The notes beneath the pieces are model-generated. The model was not told the DNA's origin, searched no databases, and saw only the letters and a list, made by a program, of their open reading frames with translations. 64,000 bases of DNA, from NCBI GenBank assembly GCA_002361615.1, contig DETK01000010.1, forward strand, positions 34,099 through 98,098. Direction: 5' to 3'. Positions 1-8,575 of this stretch are shown piece after piece. This stretch comes from Bacteroidales bacterium UBA3290 (lineage in GTDB: Bacteria; Bacteroidota; Bacteroidia; Bacteroidales; UBA932). Position 1 is the first letter of the stretch, and every line of letters starts with the position of its first letter. A program made the position numbers and the translations under genes.

Positions 1-187
1 CGAGTTCGAAGAGTTGTTCAACAGAGAGATTGAAGATGTTGGCAATCTTCAAAGCACGTACGGTGGAAGGATTGAACCTCCTCTGTTCAATGGCGGCGAT
101 GGTCTGCCGGATGACTCCGGTCTTCTCGGCCAACTCCTGCTGCGACATACGGACCCGCGCCCGCTCTACCCCGATGTTATTCTTCAT
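1..187 (-). CDS. XRE-family helix-turn-helix regulator (5' part, runs off the window)
   Basis: The first 62 residues of a small Cro/CI-type DNA-binding protein are readable on the minus strand, starting MKNNIGVERARVRMSQQELA. The stretch SQQELAEKTGVIRQTIAAIE (residues 15-34) is a classical XRE helix-turn-helix, and the following FNPSTVRALKIANIFNLSVE matches the third and fourth helices of compact YozG/PrbA-like regulators, which are usually about 65-75 residues. The gene is therefore probably nearly complete but its stop lies left of position 1. Such regulators often sit with a small membrane protein or a mobile element; the partner cannot be seen here. An upstream ATG in another frame hits a stop after 11 codons, so the start at 187 is preferred. 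Confidence 0.8.
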   Translation of the reverse strand, partial: MKNNIGVERARVRMSQQELAEKTGVIRQTIAAIEQRRFNPSTVRALKIANIFNLSVEQLFEL

Positions 188-317
188 CGCCCTGTCGTTT
201 ATGTCCAGCCATAAAAATTTTCCGATGCAAATGCAAACAATAATTAACATTTAGCCAATAAAAAATATACTTTTTAAGGCCGACAGCTCGGAGTTGCCTG
301 TTTCCAATGCCATTTCT

Positions 318-352
318 CGTCAGCGACGCAGACGAATAACTGCGATTCCGGC
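318..352. repeat. Degenerate REP-like repeat, copy A
   Basis: This short stretch carries GCGACGCAGACGAAT followed by CTGCGATTCCGGCC. Both pieces occur, further apart, in the three fuller copies at 2253-2364, 4305-4416 and 5543-5650. The second hairpin arm is missing, so this looks like a deleted copy. The rest of the 188-401 gap is AT-rich and holds no other recognisable feature. Confidence 0.55.
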
Positions 353-401
353 CTAACGACCAACAAAAAGAAATGGGAATGCAGCGATTGATTCTTTCAA
401 T

Positions 402-2156
402 CTATTTCGCAGAGAAGCAATACTGGAACCAGCGGCCATCCAATGTCAGGCCTTCAAGGCGGAGATAATAATTGTCGGGAAGTTCCGGAAGGATGATATC
501 AGCACAGCCTTGCACATCGGTGCGGATACAAGGGTTCCAGTAGAGGGTTCCCTGGCGATCAGGATTTAGGGCGGGCGCGGCGTCGAAGGCCTTTGGCTGT
601 TGCCAGCCGAGCGGGAGGAGGGCGATGGTGGTCTTGCGCTCGTTCTTCTTCTCTTCCAGCATCTTTTCATCGAAATGACGGAGTTCGAGCAGCACCACGG
701 CGGCAGCGCTATAGAGCGCAGCCTCGGTTCCGCGCAGGACATAGAGGTTCTGCACTTCACGGACCGTCATGATGGCCGCGCGCTCCCAGTCGGGCTCTTT
801 CATGCCGTCAATATAAAGTGCGACAGGCCGGTAGCCTGCTTTATTGTTGTATTTTGCTTGTCCGTGGCTGACCGTCACACGCGAGGAGATGAAACCATCG
901 CGTGTAGTGTACATCGTGCGTCCGATACGCAGACCCGCTTGCCCATAGGTTGTAACCAGACCGGCAAAATGTGCGGAAATGTAGGCCATCAGGTCCATGT
1001 CGTCCCATTTCTGCAGTTCTTCGCGCAGCTTGACCTGACGCCATTCGAAGACATTGGAGTAAGGTCCGACCAGCCGTGAGGGTTTGTAGAAGGCGGGCTT
1101 TCTTTCAGCGGTAATCCGGCTGGCAGAGATCGTATCGTCGGCCGGAAGTGGAGCAACGGTGCCGACGAAGCGCTCGCGGATGACGGCCGTGTCGCGGATT
1201 ATTTCGCGCACAGGATACGTCGGACCATAGTCGAAGGGGGCGGCAAAGGCGGCCTCGTCATTTTCCATTGCCGGATAGAGGAACTTCGAACCTGTGACAT
1301 TGACCGAAAAGAGCGTCTCTTCGGGATAGTCGAGGTCGGGTATGCGGAAAGACTGGCCAACTTCACCCTTGACCGAGCGGTCGCCGGGCACGTCGGTCGA
1401 ATAGTAATAGCCTATATCCTGCGACATGATGGCCACATGATACTGGTCCGGCAGGCGGTTCCGGACACTCTTCACACGGAAGTCAAGTTCCTGGGTGTAT
1501 TCGCGGGTGCCCTCCGGAAGGTCAGCGACTGCCTCTGCCAGCACCGTCGGTGTGAATTGGAAATCGAAATCTGCGTAGCTGCCTTTCGTCACCGAGAGCG
1601 CGAAGTTGCCGATGACCGGATTGCCTTCCTTGTCGGTCAGCGTCACGGATAGATGTCCATCTTCAACCGCAGACAGTTTGACCTTTACGTCAGCGGCCGG
1701 CGCTTCGAGATTCTCGCCAGCTTTCTTCTGCCCGGCGTAAAGTGCCGGCACCGCACCCACGCCCCGAATCAGCAGCCGCGTATGGAACAACGCTTCCGCC
1801 GGCCAGTCTTTTTGTGCCCGCGTATAGGCCCGCAATGTATACCATCCGCCTTCAAGGTCTTCCGGCAATTCCATCTGTCCGAAAAACATCCCGCTCCGCT
1901 CCTTCAGCTTCAGGCGTCGCTCCACTCCGCCTACCCCGTCACGCAGCAGCTCGACATAGAGGAACCTGCTCGTGGGCATTTCCCCCACTACGCCTGCAGG
2001 AAAACCCGCCTCCGTCACCCAGCCCCGCAGCCAGATCGTCTCGCCCGCGGCATAGAGGGAACGGTCGCAGCTCATCCGTACACGCTCCGTAGCCAGTGCG
2101 GAACCGGCGCTGAGCATTCCGAGGAAAACAAACAGAAAGATGCCGACCCGATTCAT
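402..2156 (-). CDS. Secreted MG2-like large surface protein
   Basis: The product is about 584 residues and begins with a signal peptide (MNRVGIFLFVFLGMLSAGSALA). The mature start TERVRMSCDRSLYAAGETIWLRGWV resembles the MG2 domain of alpha-2-macroglobulin-like or carboxypeptidase-regulatory envelope proteins of Bacteroidales, where this motif opens a string of beta-sandwich domains; a second such domain may start near residue 170 (VKVKLSAVEDGHLSVTLTDK). No catalytic motif is visible. An in-frame start 26 codons upstream is possible but would place a basic, non-hydrophobic extension before the signal peptide, so the ATG at 2156 was chosen. It may act in adhesion or protease protection; the function is not established. 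It lies downstream of a TlpA-type lipoprotein on the same strand, separated by REP copy B. Confidence 0.55.
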   Translation of the reverse strand: MNRVGIFLFVFLGMLSAGSALATERVRMSCDRSLYAAGETIWLRGWVTEAGFPAGVVGEMPTSRFLYVELLRDGVGGVERRLKLKERSGMFFGQMELPEDLEGGWYTLRAYTRAQKDWPAEALFHTRLLIRGVGAVPALYAGQKKAGENLEAPAADVKVKLSAVEDGHLSVTLTDKEGNPVIGNFALSVTKGSYADFDFQFTPTVLAEAVADLPEGTREYTQELDFRVKSVRNRLPDQYHVAIMSQDIGYYYSTDVPGDRSVKGEVGQSFRIPDLDYPEETLFSVNVTGSKFLYPAMENDEAAFAAPFDYGPTYPVREIIRDTAVIRERFVGTVAPLPADDTISASRITAERKPAFYKPSRLVGPYSNVFEWRQVKLREELQKWDDMDLMAYISAHFAGLVTTYGQAGLRIGRTMYTTRDGFISSRVTVSHGQAKYNNKAGYRPVALYIDGMKEPDWERAAIMTVREVQNLYVLRGTEAALYSAAAVVLLELRHFDEKMLEEKKNERKTTIALLPLGWQQPKAFDAAPALNPDRQGTLYWNPCIRTDVQGCADIILPELPDNYYLRLEGLTLDGRWFQYCFSAK

Positions 2157-2252
2157 TGCCTTAGCTAATAAAGATTTGTAAAGATAATGTTTATCAGGCA
2201 TTTCTCCAAACCGCCGAAACGCACGCTGCCGCATTTATCCCATACCCCTGCA

Positions 2253-2364
2253 GCGACGCAGACGAATCATCCATTTCGTTTGCGTCGCTGAAGGAAAACC
2301 GCGATTCCGAGCCGAAACCTGCGGGCGACGCAAACCAAGCGGCGCCTTCATCTGCGTCGCTCGC
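2253..2364. repeat. REP-like palindromic repeat, copy B
   Basis: This 112-bp intergenic element contains two hairpins. The first pairs 2253-2265 (GCGACGCAGACGA) with 2276-2288 (TCGTTTGCGTCGC) around a 10-nt loop, with one G-T mismatch. The second pairs 2321-2332 with 2353-2364 (12 bp, one mismatch) around a 20-nt loop. By eye it differs from copy C (4305-4416) at only two positions in 112. It lies between two genes read leftward and extends just past no coding end. The element is in the same orientation as copies C and D. Confidence 0.85.
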
Positions 2365-2410
2365 AAGGGAGCGGCGCAAGGCGCTTGCGGACATAATGAT
2401 TCAGTTGTTA

Positions 2411-3688
2411 TTATTTAGCGTGTACTGCTTTAAGCATTTCCTCAATCTCTTCAACCGTGGGGTCGATGGCCAGGATAATGCCGTCGCGGTCGAGCAGGAA
2501 AACCTTGGCGTGGTTACAGCGGATGCCGGGATTATCTTCGAGCTCGATCAGGTTGATCCAGGGATATCCGTCCCGCTTGAGGGCGGTACGCCACTTGGCA
2601 TCATCATCATATTCATTGGCTACGCCCACAATCGTAAAGTCATCGCCGGCATATTTTTCATAGATAGGCTTGAGCGCTTTGCTGCGGATGCGGCAGGAGC
2701 CGCACCAGGAAGCCCAGAAATCGACGACGGCCATCTTCCCCGCCACGAGTTCGGACAACTTATGAGAGACCCCGCCGGCATCCGGCAACGTGAAGTCGCG
2801 GATCTTCTCGCCAACATTATTCCCTGTAAGACTGGCTATCTCTGTGTGGTAAGGATGTCCGGGGAATCGCCCGGCAAAACAGGTATCATACAGGTCCATC
2901 CAAGGCTGGATGTCTTTTTCCTGTTGACGGGCGTATTCGATTCCTTGCCAGACCCGATAGAACGAACTCAACAGTGCGGGATGCTGTACAAGATAGTCCC
3001 GATTCAAGCTGTCTCCCCAAGCTTGGAATGCGTCCATTTCCCGCTTGGCGGCAAGACCCTCTACCGAGTAGCTCGCATCGAGTTTCTGCATTTTATTGAA
3101 CTGGCTCCACAATTCATTTGCCCTTTCCCGGGATGCCGTATCGGCCTCGGCAATCAGGGCATACACTTCCTCGTTGTAAAGATTCCGATCTTTCTGCAGC
3201 TGACTTAACTTTCGGTATATAGGGGCCGAAACGGGCTCAAGGTTCCGGCCAATCTCTTCATAAGCCATGAGATTGGCATTTTCCGGTGAAGAAGATTGCA
3301 GAAGGATTTCTTCATACATATCTTCCGGACAGAAAACGCTGACCCCTGTCTGTGTAGGAACAAACGGCCTGACAATGGCCATCCCAGAGCCCGGAACCGT
3401 GAACATGAATTCATATACCAGCGTTGTGTCAAGAAGTACGACATCCTTGAAGCGGCCTTCCTTTACAGGGAATGTCGCCAAGGGATCTTCTTGTACCCAA
3501 GACTGGCCGGCCCGAAATAGATAGACCTCCTTGAATTCCTTGTTGTCCACCGTCCCGGAGACAGGACATTCAGCCATACACTCCTCACGCGTTACCGGGA
3601 GTTGGTCGGAGGCATTGTTATCGGAAGGACGGCATGCAAAAAGCATGGCGAATCCGAGTAAGCACGCTGAAACAGTTCGCGTTTTCAT
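2411..3688 (-). CDS. TlpA/ResA-like thioredoxin lipoprotein
   Basis: The product is about 425 residues. Its start MKTRTVSACLLGFAMLFACR is a lipoprotein signal peptide with the lipobox LFAC, which supports the ATG at 3688 over one six codons upstream. The middle part is helical and resembles the DUF4369-type N-terminal region of Bacteroidales TlpA proteins. The C-terminal ~140 residues form a thioredoxin fold, with the redox motif WASWCGSC near residue 325 and a late cis-proline-like segment. It should be anchored in the envelope and reduce disulfides in the periplasm. It is not linked to a cytochrome maturation cluster here, and its substrate is unknown. Immediately upstream lies the IS30 remnant, so its promoter region may have been disturbed by insertion. 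Confidence 0.85.
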   Translation of the reverse strand: MKTRTVSACLLGFAMLFACRPSDNNASDQLPVTREECMAECPVSGTVDNKEFKEVYLFRAGQSWVQEDPLATFPVKEGRFKDVVLLDTTLVYEFMFTVPGSGMAIVRPFVPTQTGVSVFCPEDMYEEILLQSSSPENANLMAYEEIGRNLEPVSAPIYRKLSQLQKDRNLYNEEVYALIAEADTASRERANELWSQFNKMQKLDASYSVEGLAAKREMDAFQAWGDSLNRDYLVQHPALLSSFYRVWQGIEYARQQEKDIQPWMDLYDTCFAGRFPGHPYHTEIASLTGNNVGEKIRDFTLPDAGGVSHKLSELVAGKMAVVDFWASWCGSCRIRSKALKPIYEKYAGDDFTIVGVANEYDDDAKWRTALKRDGYPWINLIELEDNPGIRCNHAKVFLLDRDGIILAIDPTVEEIEEMLKAVHAK

Positions 3689-3737
3689 TTTACAATTCAT
3701 TATCATTCGATAGCTAATATATGGTGAATTCTAATTA

Positions 3738-4239
3738 GAAGTGCAACACACTTCAAAAGTCAAAATTAAATAATTGTTTACAATATTCCAACGGTGCCCT
3801 GTAACCTAGCGACTTACGGGGCCTGTGGTTCAGTTTCCATTCTATCTCGGCAAGCATCTCATCCGTCAGCTCGCTGAAATCCGTACCTTTCGGGATGTAC
3901 TGGCCGTAGATGATGAACCTTCGCACGGTTCGTTTCCTCTCGTCGGTGAACTTCAGGTAGTGTCGCCTGGTCTTCATCCTCCTTTCATATTTTTTCTGAG
4001 CCAGCTGCCATCGGTACCGATGGTATCCTCTCATGTCGCAGTTCCTACGGATCTCACGGCTCACTGTACCTGTGCTGACCCCAATTACTTCTCCAATCTC
4101 CCTTAGGCTCATTGGTCTCTGCAGCAACCTCTCTATCGTAAATCGTTGCTCCCTTGTCAAATGCTTATATCCCATCCTCTGTCGCTTTTCTGGTTATGGC
4201 AGTAAAGTTATACTGTCACGCTTCAAAGCGTTGCACTTC
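3738..4239 (-). mobile_element. Internally deleted IS30-family element
   Basis: About 500 bp bounded by short inverted ends: GAAGTGCAAC at 3738-3747 and its complement GTTGCACTTC at 4230-4239. Between them lies a transposase reading frame that keeps the N-terminal DNA-binding region and the extreme C-terminus but lacks the DDE catalytic core. A full IS30-family element would be roughly 1.1 kb. No target duplication could be recognised next to the ends. It is probably immobile unless supplied with transposase in trans. Confidence 0.65.
3753..4175 (-). pseudogene. IS30-family transposase, internal deletion
   Basis: The 140-residue frame starts MGYKHLTREQRFTIERLLQR and contains the IS30 N-terminal helix-turn-helix (SLREIGEVIGVSTGTVSREI, residues 23-42). 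After about residue 95 it jumps to sequence typical of the family's C-terminus (GQYIPKGTDF, then LNHRPRKSLGYRAPLEYC). A complete transposase has over 300 residues and three acidic catalytic residues; that central integrase domain is missing, although the frame is intact across the junction. The product could still bind element ends and act as a repressor, but this is inference. Confidence 0.8.
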
Positions 4240-4304
4240 AGAGTAGAATCCAGCTCAATTTTTTCAATAATAAACGCCCTCCCTCTGCAACGAGGAAGCC
4301 TAAC

Positions 4305-4416
4305 GCGACGCAGACGAATCATCCATCTCGTTTGCGTCGCTGAAGGAAAACCGCGATTCCGAGCCGAAACCCGCGGGCGACGCAAACCAAGCGGCGCCTT
4401 CATCTGCGTCGCTCGC
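4305..4416. repeat. REP-like palindromic repeat, copy C (upstream of the transposase)
   Basis: Same two-hairpin element as copy B: arms 4305-4317 and 4328-4340 around a 10-nt loop, then arms 4373-4384 and 4405-4416. It ends about 18 bp before the -33 box of the Y1 transposase gene, so it sits at the promoter of the enzyme likely to act on it. The rest of the 4240-4542 gap shows only that promoter and a leader of roughly 75 bases. Confidence 0.85.
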
Positions 4417-4433
4417 TACTGGACGGCGCATGG

Positions 4434-4462
4434 TTGTCTCCTCGTCATTTTTCGTATCTTTG
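4434..4462 (+). promoter_or_regulatory. Bacteroidota-type promoter of the Y1 transposase gene
   Basis: TTG at 4434-4436 and TATCTTTG at 4455-4462 match the -33 and -7 elements used by the Bacteroidota primary sigma factor (TTTG, about 19 bp, TAnnTTTG). The start codon is at 4543. Confidence 0.55.
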
Positions 4463-4542
4463 CTTTGCATTTCGACTGTGGCGGAGATACGCGGCGGTAG
4501 AAAATGTGCGAACGGATTGTGTAACGAAGAAATCGGAATGCG

Positions 4543-5502
4543 ATGCAAAAGCTCTATCACATCTCTCTGTCTTCTACGGAAGACGAACTCCTGTTCAGAA
4601 GCGAATCCGACCTGGTTCGCGGTTTCAACTATCTGGCTGCGGCCATCCTCGAAATGGAGGCCCGGCTTCTGGCAGACGGTATCCTGACCACACATCTTCA
4701 CTGTCTGGCACTGACCGACAGTCCCAAAGAACTGATTACCCGGACACGCTATTCCCTGGCCCGCTTCTTCAATGCGAAGTACGCCCGCAAGGGAATGTGG
4801 GGCGAGCGGAATCCGTTCATACTGGAAGTCGACGGCTTTCATCATACGATTGCCGCCCTCAACTATGTCAACCGGCAGGCCCTGCACCATGGCCTTTCAG
4901 CTACGCCCTATGGCTATCGTCATTGTTCGGCAAATGCACTTTTCCGGAAACAGTTGGGGAAAGAACATGGGTTGCTGCTTCCTTCTGACCAGCGATACAG
5001 ATACCTACCAAGCAGGGTTTCTCTGCCCGAACGATACCGGATGGACGATTCCGGCCTCCTTCTACGGGAAGACATTCTGGAAACGGCACACGTCGAATCC
5101 CTATACGGGACCCCGCGAAACTTCCTTTACCAGATGAACAAGATCGGTGACGAAAAGGGGCAGCAGGACCAGCGGGAAGAAAAATCTTCCAGCCCGATCA
5201 TCACGCTGGAATTGATGGAAAAAGGCGTTCCTGAAAACGACATCAGTACCCTACTTCGCAACCAAAGCGGGAAACACAATCCGAACCGGATTCTGGATCT
5301 GGAACTATGCTCGTTGATTGACACGACTTTCGTTCCGCAATTGTCAAAGAGCAAAGAGCATCCTTCCATCTACCAAATCCCCTATGTCCGCCGTGTCGAC
5401 CTATTCAATCATCTCCGTCAAAACCTCTGGCAGGACCAGAAGAAGTTCGCCACGGAAGATCAACTCAAGCGCTGCCTCGGTCTTGGCTACAAGCAGTCTT
5501 AG
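4543..5502 (+). CDS. REP-associated tyrosine (Y1/HUH) transposase, RAYT-like
   Basis: This 319-residue protein fits the IS200/IS605-type Y1 transposase fold as seen in RAYTs. The HUH metal motif is HLH at residues 51-53 within LTTHLHCLALTDS. It is followed by the helix with RTRYSLARFFNAKYARKGMWGERNPF, and then LNYVNRQALHHGL, whose Tyr108 is at the right distance (55 residues) to be the nucleophile; TPYGYRHCSA after it matches the usual end of the domain. RAYTs are normally 150-220 residues, so about 180 C-terminal residues are an extension of unknown role. Known RAYTs nick single-stranded DNA at REP hairpins. Here REP-like palindromes lie on both sides (4305-4416 and 5543-5650), in the same orientation, which strongly supports the pairing. 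The assignment rests on motif reading, not on a search. Confidence 0.75.
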   Translation: MQKLYHISLSSTEDELLFRSESDLVRGFNYLAAAILEMEARLLADGILTTHLHCLALTDSPKELITRTRYSLARFFNAKYARKGMWGERNPFILEVDGFHHTIAALNYVNRQALHHGLSATPYGYRHCSANALFRKQLGKEHGLLLPSDQRYRYLPSRVSLPERYRMDDSGLLLREDILETAHVESLYGTPRNFLYQMNKIGDEKGQQDQREEKSSSPIITLELMEKGVPENDISTLLRNQSGKHNPNRILDLELCSLIDTTFVPQLSKSKEHPSIYQIPYVRRVDLFNHLRQNLWQDQKKFATEDQLKRCLGLGYKQS

Positions 5503-5542
5503 CCAAACGTCATACACGGCATCTTCATCCCATTTTCCTGCA

Positions 5543-5650
5543 GCGACGCAGACGAATCATCCATCTCGTTTGCGTCGCTGACAGAAAAGGGCGATTCCGA
5601 GCCAAAACCCGCAGGCGACGCAAACCAAGCGGCATCCTCATCTGCGTCGC
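5543..5650. repeat. REP-like palindromic repeat, copy D (downstream of the transposase)
   Basis: First hairpin arms 5543-5555 and 5566-5578 are identical to copy C, with the same 10-nt loop. The second hairpin (5615-5622 with 5643-5650) keeps 8 bp; its outer base pairs have decayed. The sequence between the hairpins has several substitutions relative to copies B and C, so this copy is older or under less constraint. It starts about 40 bp after the transposase stop. Confidence 0.85.
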
Positions 5651-5685
5651 TGACGAATAACCGGGAATGCAGCATCTTGCGCTCG

Positions 5686-6918
5686 CTATTCAGGCTGGGT
5701 TTCTTCCTTTTTGTTGAGATTCCGGGTGAAGTACATGACGACGGCCAGGACGACGAAGAGGATCAGCGAACCGGAGAGGAGGGCGTAGGTCTCCATCTGG
5801 ACCAGGACGTAGCTGACGATGTAGGCCAGGGCAACAAGCGCCACGAGCAGATAGGCGGTCTTGTCCTTGAGGATGCCCCGGAAGTATCCCAGCAGCGCGA
5901 GGGTCGTCATTGTCGCGGCCAGAGCGTAGGCGAGGCCGAAAGACATGAATTCGGAGAAGGAAAGCACCAGGGCATAGAACAGCACAAGCGAGAGTCCGAT
6001 GACCAGGTACTGGATGATGCTGATTTCCCGCTTGCCCACAAGTTCCACGATGAGACCGGCGATGAAGACCAGCACGATGATAAGGATGCCGTACTTCAGT
6101 GTGCGGGTCGCCTGCTGATACTGCGTGACCTTCTGGAGCAGGTCGACAAGGAAGACAGATTCCTCCGGTCCGCCCCGGTTGATCTGCGATACGACCCATT
6201 TGGCCGAGAATCCATCGTCACGGATTTCTCGTTCCGTGGGGAGGAAATCGCCCTTGAAGGACGGCGTCGGGCAGTCGCCGCGCACCGTCACTTCCGTGAT
6301 CCCACCTACCGGCCTGAAGGACATGGATTCAGATCCTTTCAAGCGCAGGTTCATCTCAAAGGGGACGTTGGCTTCCTTCCCTTTCTCGCGAACCAGCTTC
6401 AATTCCTTGATCAGCACGGCGCTGCGACTGTCCGTGAAACGGTACGGCTCGCCCGCCACGGTAAAGACGGCTTCGCCTTCGATGCCGCGCAGGTCGGACA
6501 GTTCCATCTCCATCCGGACACGTGCATCCTGCGCCGCAAGATCTTCCGGAATCACAAAGTCACCAGAAAGCGCCAGATCGGAGTGATACACCATCACATC
6601 ATAGATAGACCTGTGCAACAACTGCGTGGCGATGGCGGCGTCCACTTTCAGATGGTCGGGATAAACTTTACGGGTGGTTTTCCGGACTTGCGGTTTTCCG
6701 TCCGCATCCTTATCCGTGACCTCGTATTCAAAGACCAGACGCGGTCCCGAAACGGTCTGCGCCTGGCTCCATTCATTGGAAATAGCCTGTGCCGTCCAGT
6801 CCGCATTACGCTGCCGTTCGTCGATCAGCCCGGAGATCATCGCCAGCGGAATCAGCATGGCGAGTGCCAGCACACCCACCAGCACGATTTTCAAAATCAG
6901 GGAATTGTTGGATTTCAT
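5686..6918 (-). CDS. creD: Inner-membrane protein CreD
   Basis: The 410-residue product has one N-terminal membrane segment (ILKIVLVGVLALAMLIPLAM), a large periplasmic domain, and about six membrane segments from residue ~285 onward. The sequences MISGLIDERQRNADWTAQAI after the first helix and EESVFLVDLLQKVTQYQQATRTLKYGILII before the second are hallmarks of the CreD (CET) family. In Enterobacteria CreD belongs to the CreBC regulon and affects colicin tolerance and envelope integrity; in Bacteroidota its role is unclear, and no creBC genes are next to it here. The ATG at 6918 was preferred to one eleven codons upstream because the shorter form begins MKSNNSLILKI directly before the membrane segment. 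Confidence 0.9.
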   Translation of the reverse strand: MKSNNSLILKIVLVGVLALAMLIPLAMISGLIDERQRNADWTAQAISNEWSQAQTVSGPRLVFEYEVTDKDADGKPQVRKTTRKVYPDHLKVDAAIATQLLHRSIYDVMVYHSDLALSGDFVIPEDLAAQDARVRMEMELSDLRGIEGEAVFTVAGEPYRFTDSRSAVLIKELKLVREKGKEANVPFEMNLRLKGSESMSFRPVGGITEVTVRGDCPTPSFKGDFLPTEREIRDDGFSAKWVVSQINRGGPEESVFLVDLLQKVTQYQQATRTLKYGILIIVLVFIAGLIVELVGKREISIIQYLVIGLSLVLFYALVLSFSEFMSFGLAYALAATMTTLALLGYFRGILKDKTAYLLVALVALAYIVSYVLVQMETYALLSGSLILFVVLAVVMYFTRNLNKKEETQPE

Positions 6919-7035
6919 AATAAGAGGGAATAATGTATCCCGCCGCTGCAAGAATCAGACCATGCAACCGCACGGAGAAAGGCTCCTCTCATTTATATTT
7001 TTTCGCGCATGTATGGCATTCTTATTATGATTTGT

Positions 7036-7043
7036 TATCTTTG
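7036..7043 (+). promoter_or_regulatory. -7 box upstream of glutamine synthetase
   Basis: TATCTTTG matches the Bacteroidota TAnnTTTG -7 element and lies 17 bp before the first ATG of the glutamine synthetase gene. No convincing -33 TTTG was seen at the expected spacing. Confidence 0.45.
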
Positions 7044-7060
7044 ATGCCATAAAACACATT

Positions 7061-8575
7061 ATGATATCAACCATGAGCACATTCTGCGACTATAACATCA
7101 ATCCACTGGTGCAGGCCATCGGCAAGGAGCCGGCGGCTTTCACGAAAAAAGACCTGACCGACTACATCGTCAACCACGAGGTCCGCATCGTCAATTTCCG
7201 CTACGTGGCGGCCGACGGGCGGCTCAAGACCCTGAACTTCCCGGTCACCAACCGCCAGTACCTCGACACGATCCTCTCCTACGGCGAACGGGTGGACGGC
7301 TCCAGCCTCTTCCCCTATATCGCCGCCGACAGCAGCGACCTCTACGTGATCCCGCGCTTCAGCACGGCCTATCTCGATCCGTTCCAGGAGATTCCGACCA
7401 TCGGTTTCCTCTGCAGCTATTTCACCAAGGACGGCGAACCGCTCGAAAGCGCGCCGGAGTTCACGCTCCGCAAGGCGCACAAAGCCTTCCAGGAGCGCAC
7501 CGGCTACACCTTCGAAGCCATGGGCGAGCTGGAATTCTACATCGTAGCCGACGATGACGAGCGTTTCCCGGCAGAAGACCAGCACGGCTACCACGAGTCC
7601 ACGCCTTTCGCCAAGTTCGAAGCCTTCCGTACCGACGCCATCCGCTGCATCGCACAGGTAGGCGGCCAGATCAAATACGGCCACTGCGAGGTGGGCAACT
7701 TCACCCTCGACGGCAAGATCTACGAGCAGAACGAGATCGAGTTCCTGGTCAACCCCGTCGAATCGGCCGCCGACCAGCTGATGATGGCCAAGTGGATCCT
7801 CCGCTCGCTGGCCTACGAATACGGCCTCGACATCACCTTTGCCCCGAAGATTACCACCGGCAAGGCAGGCAGCGGCCTGCACTTCCACACCCGGATGATG
7901 AAGGGCGACCGCTCCGTGATGATCAAGGACGGTTCCCTGTCGGACGACGCCCGCCGCGCCATCGCCGGCTATATGAAGTTCGCCTCGTCACTGACGGCCT
8001 TCGGCAACACCAACCCTACCTCCTACTTCCGCCTCGTGCCGCACCAGGAGGCGCCGACCAGCGTCTGCTGGGGCGACCGCAACCGCTCGGTGCTCGTTCG
8101 CGTACCGCTGGGCTGGAGCGTCGGCCACAGTATGTGCGCCCTGGCCAATCCGCTGGAAGATCCCGCCGACTTCGTCGTCCCTGACAAGCAGACCGTGGAA
8201 ATGCGCTCCGGCGACGGCAGCGCCGACATCTACAACATGCTCGCCGGCCTGGTGACCGCCGCCCGCACCGGATTCGAAATGCCCGACGCCCTGGAAGTTG
8301 CTGAAAGCACCTACGTGGACGTCAACATCCACGACAAGAAAAACGAAGCGCTCCTCAAATCGCTCGAGCAGCTCCCCGCATCCTGCCACGAATCCGCGCT
8401 CTGCCTCGAGAAAAACCGCGCCCTCTACGAGAAGGACGGCATCTTCTCCCCCAGCCTGATCGACGGCACCATCGCCAAACTGAAAGCCTACAAAGACCAG
8501 CGCATCCGCCACGAAGCCACCAACGACCCCAAGAAGATGGCCGAACTGGTCCGGAAATACTACTACTGCGGCTAG
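7061..8575 (+). CDS. glnA: Glutamine synthetase, type I-like
   Basis: The 504-residue enzyme makes glutamine from glutamate, ammonia and ATP in the cytoplasm. Family motifs are present in order: MGELEFYIVADDDERFP (acidic metal ligands), the catalytic-loop region GSGLHFHTRMMKG (glycine/histidine), TSYFRLVPHQEAPTSVCWG and NRSVLVRVP (substrate and nucleotide binding), and VEMRSGDGSADIYNMLAGL, the variant of the usual R-x-PD-SANPY segment. The length fits class I-like enzymes rather than the ~730-residue GlnN type III common in Bacteroides. Replacement of the canonical C-terminal segment by RSGDGSADIYN suggests one of the divergent Bacteroidota GlnA subfamilies. A second ATG four codons downstream is also possible. 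It is a single gene between convergent lipoprotein remnants and creD. Confidence 0.9.
   Translation: MISTMSTFCDYNINPLVQAIGKEPAAFTKKDLTDYIVNHEVRIVNFRYVAADGRLKTLNFPVTNRQYLDTILSYGERVDGSSLFPYIAADSSDLYVIPRFSTAYLDPFQEIPTIGFLCSYFTKDGEPLESAPEFTLRKAHKAFQERTGYTFEAMGELEFYIVADDDERFPAEDQHGYHESTPFAKFEAFRTDAIRCIAQVGGQIKYGHCEVGNFTLDGKIYEQNEIEFLVNPVESAADQLMMAKWILRSLAYEYGLDITFAPKITTGKAGSGLHFHTRMMKGDRSVMIKDGSLSDDARRAIAGYMKFASSLTAFGNTNPTSYFRLVPHQEAPTSVCWGDRNRSVLVRVPLGWSVGHSMCALANPLEDPADFVVPDKQTVEMRSGDGSADIYNMLAGLVTAARTGFEMPDALEVAESTYVDVNIHDKKNEALLKSLEQLPASCHESALCLEKNRALYEKDGIFSPSLIDGTIAKLKAYKDQRIRHEATNDPKKMAELVRKYYYCG

Noticed and set aside
2194..4403. Minus-strand frames with the same peptide (ASDADEGAAWFASPAGFGSE) near 2194-2394 and 4300-4440
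   Set aside because: The shared peptide is just the translation of REP copies B and C; there is no gene-like context and the element's constraint is in its palindromes.
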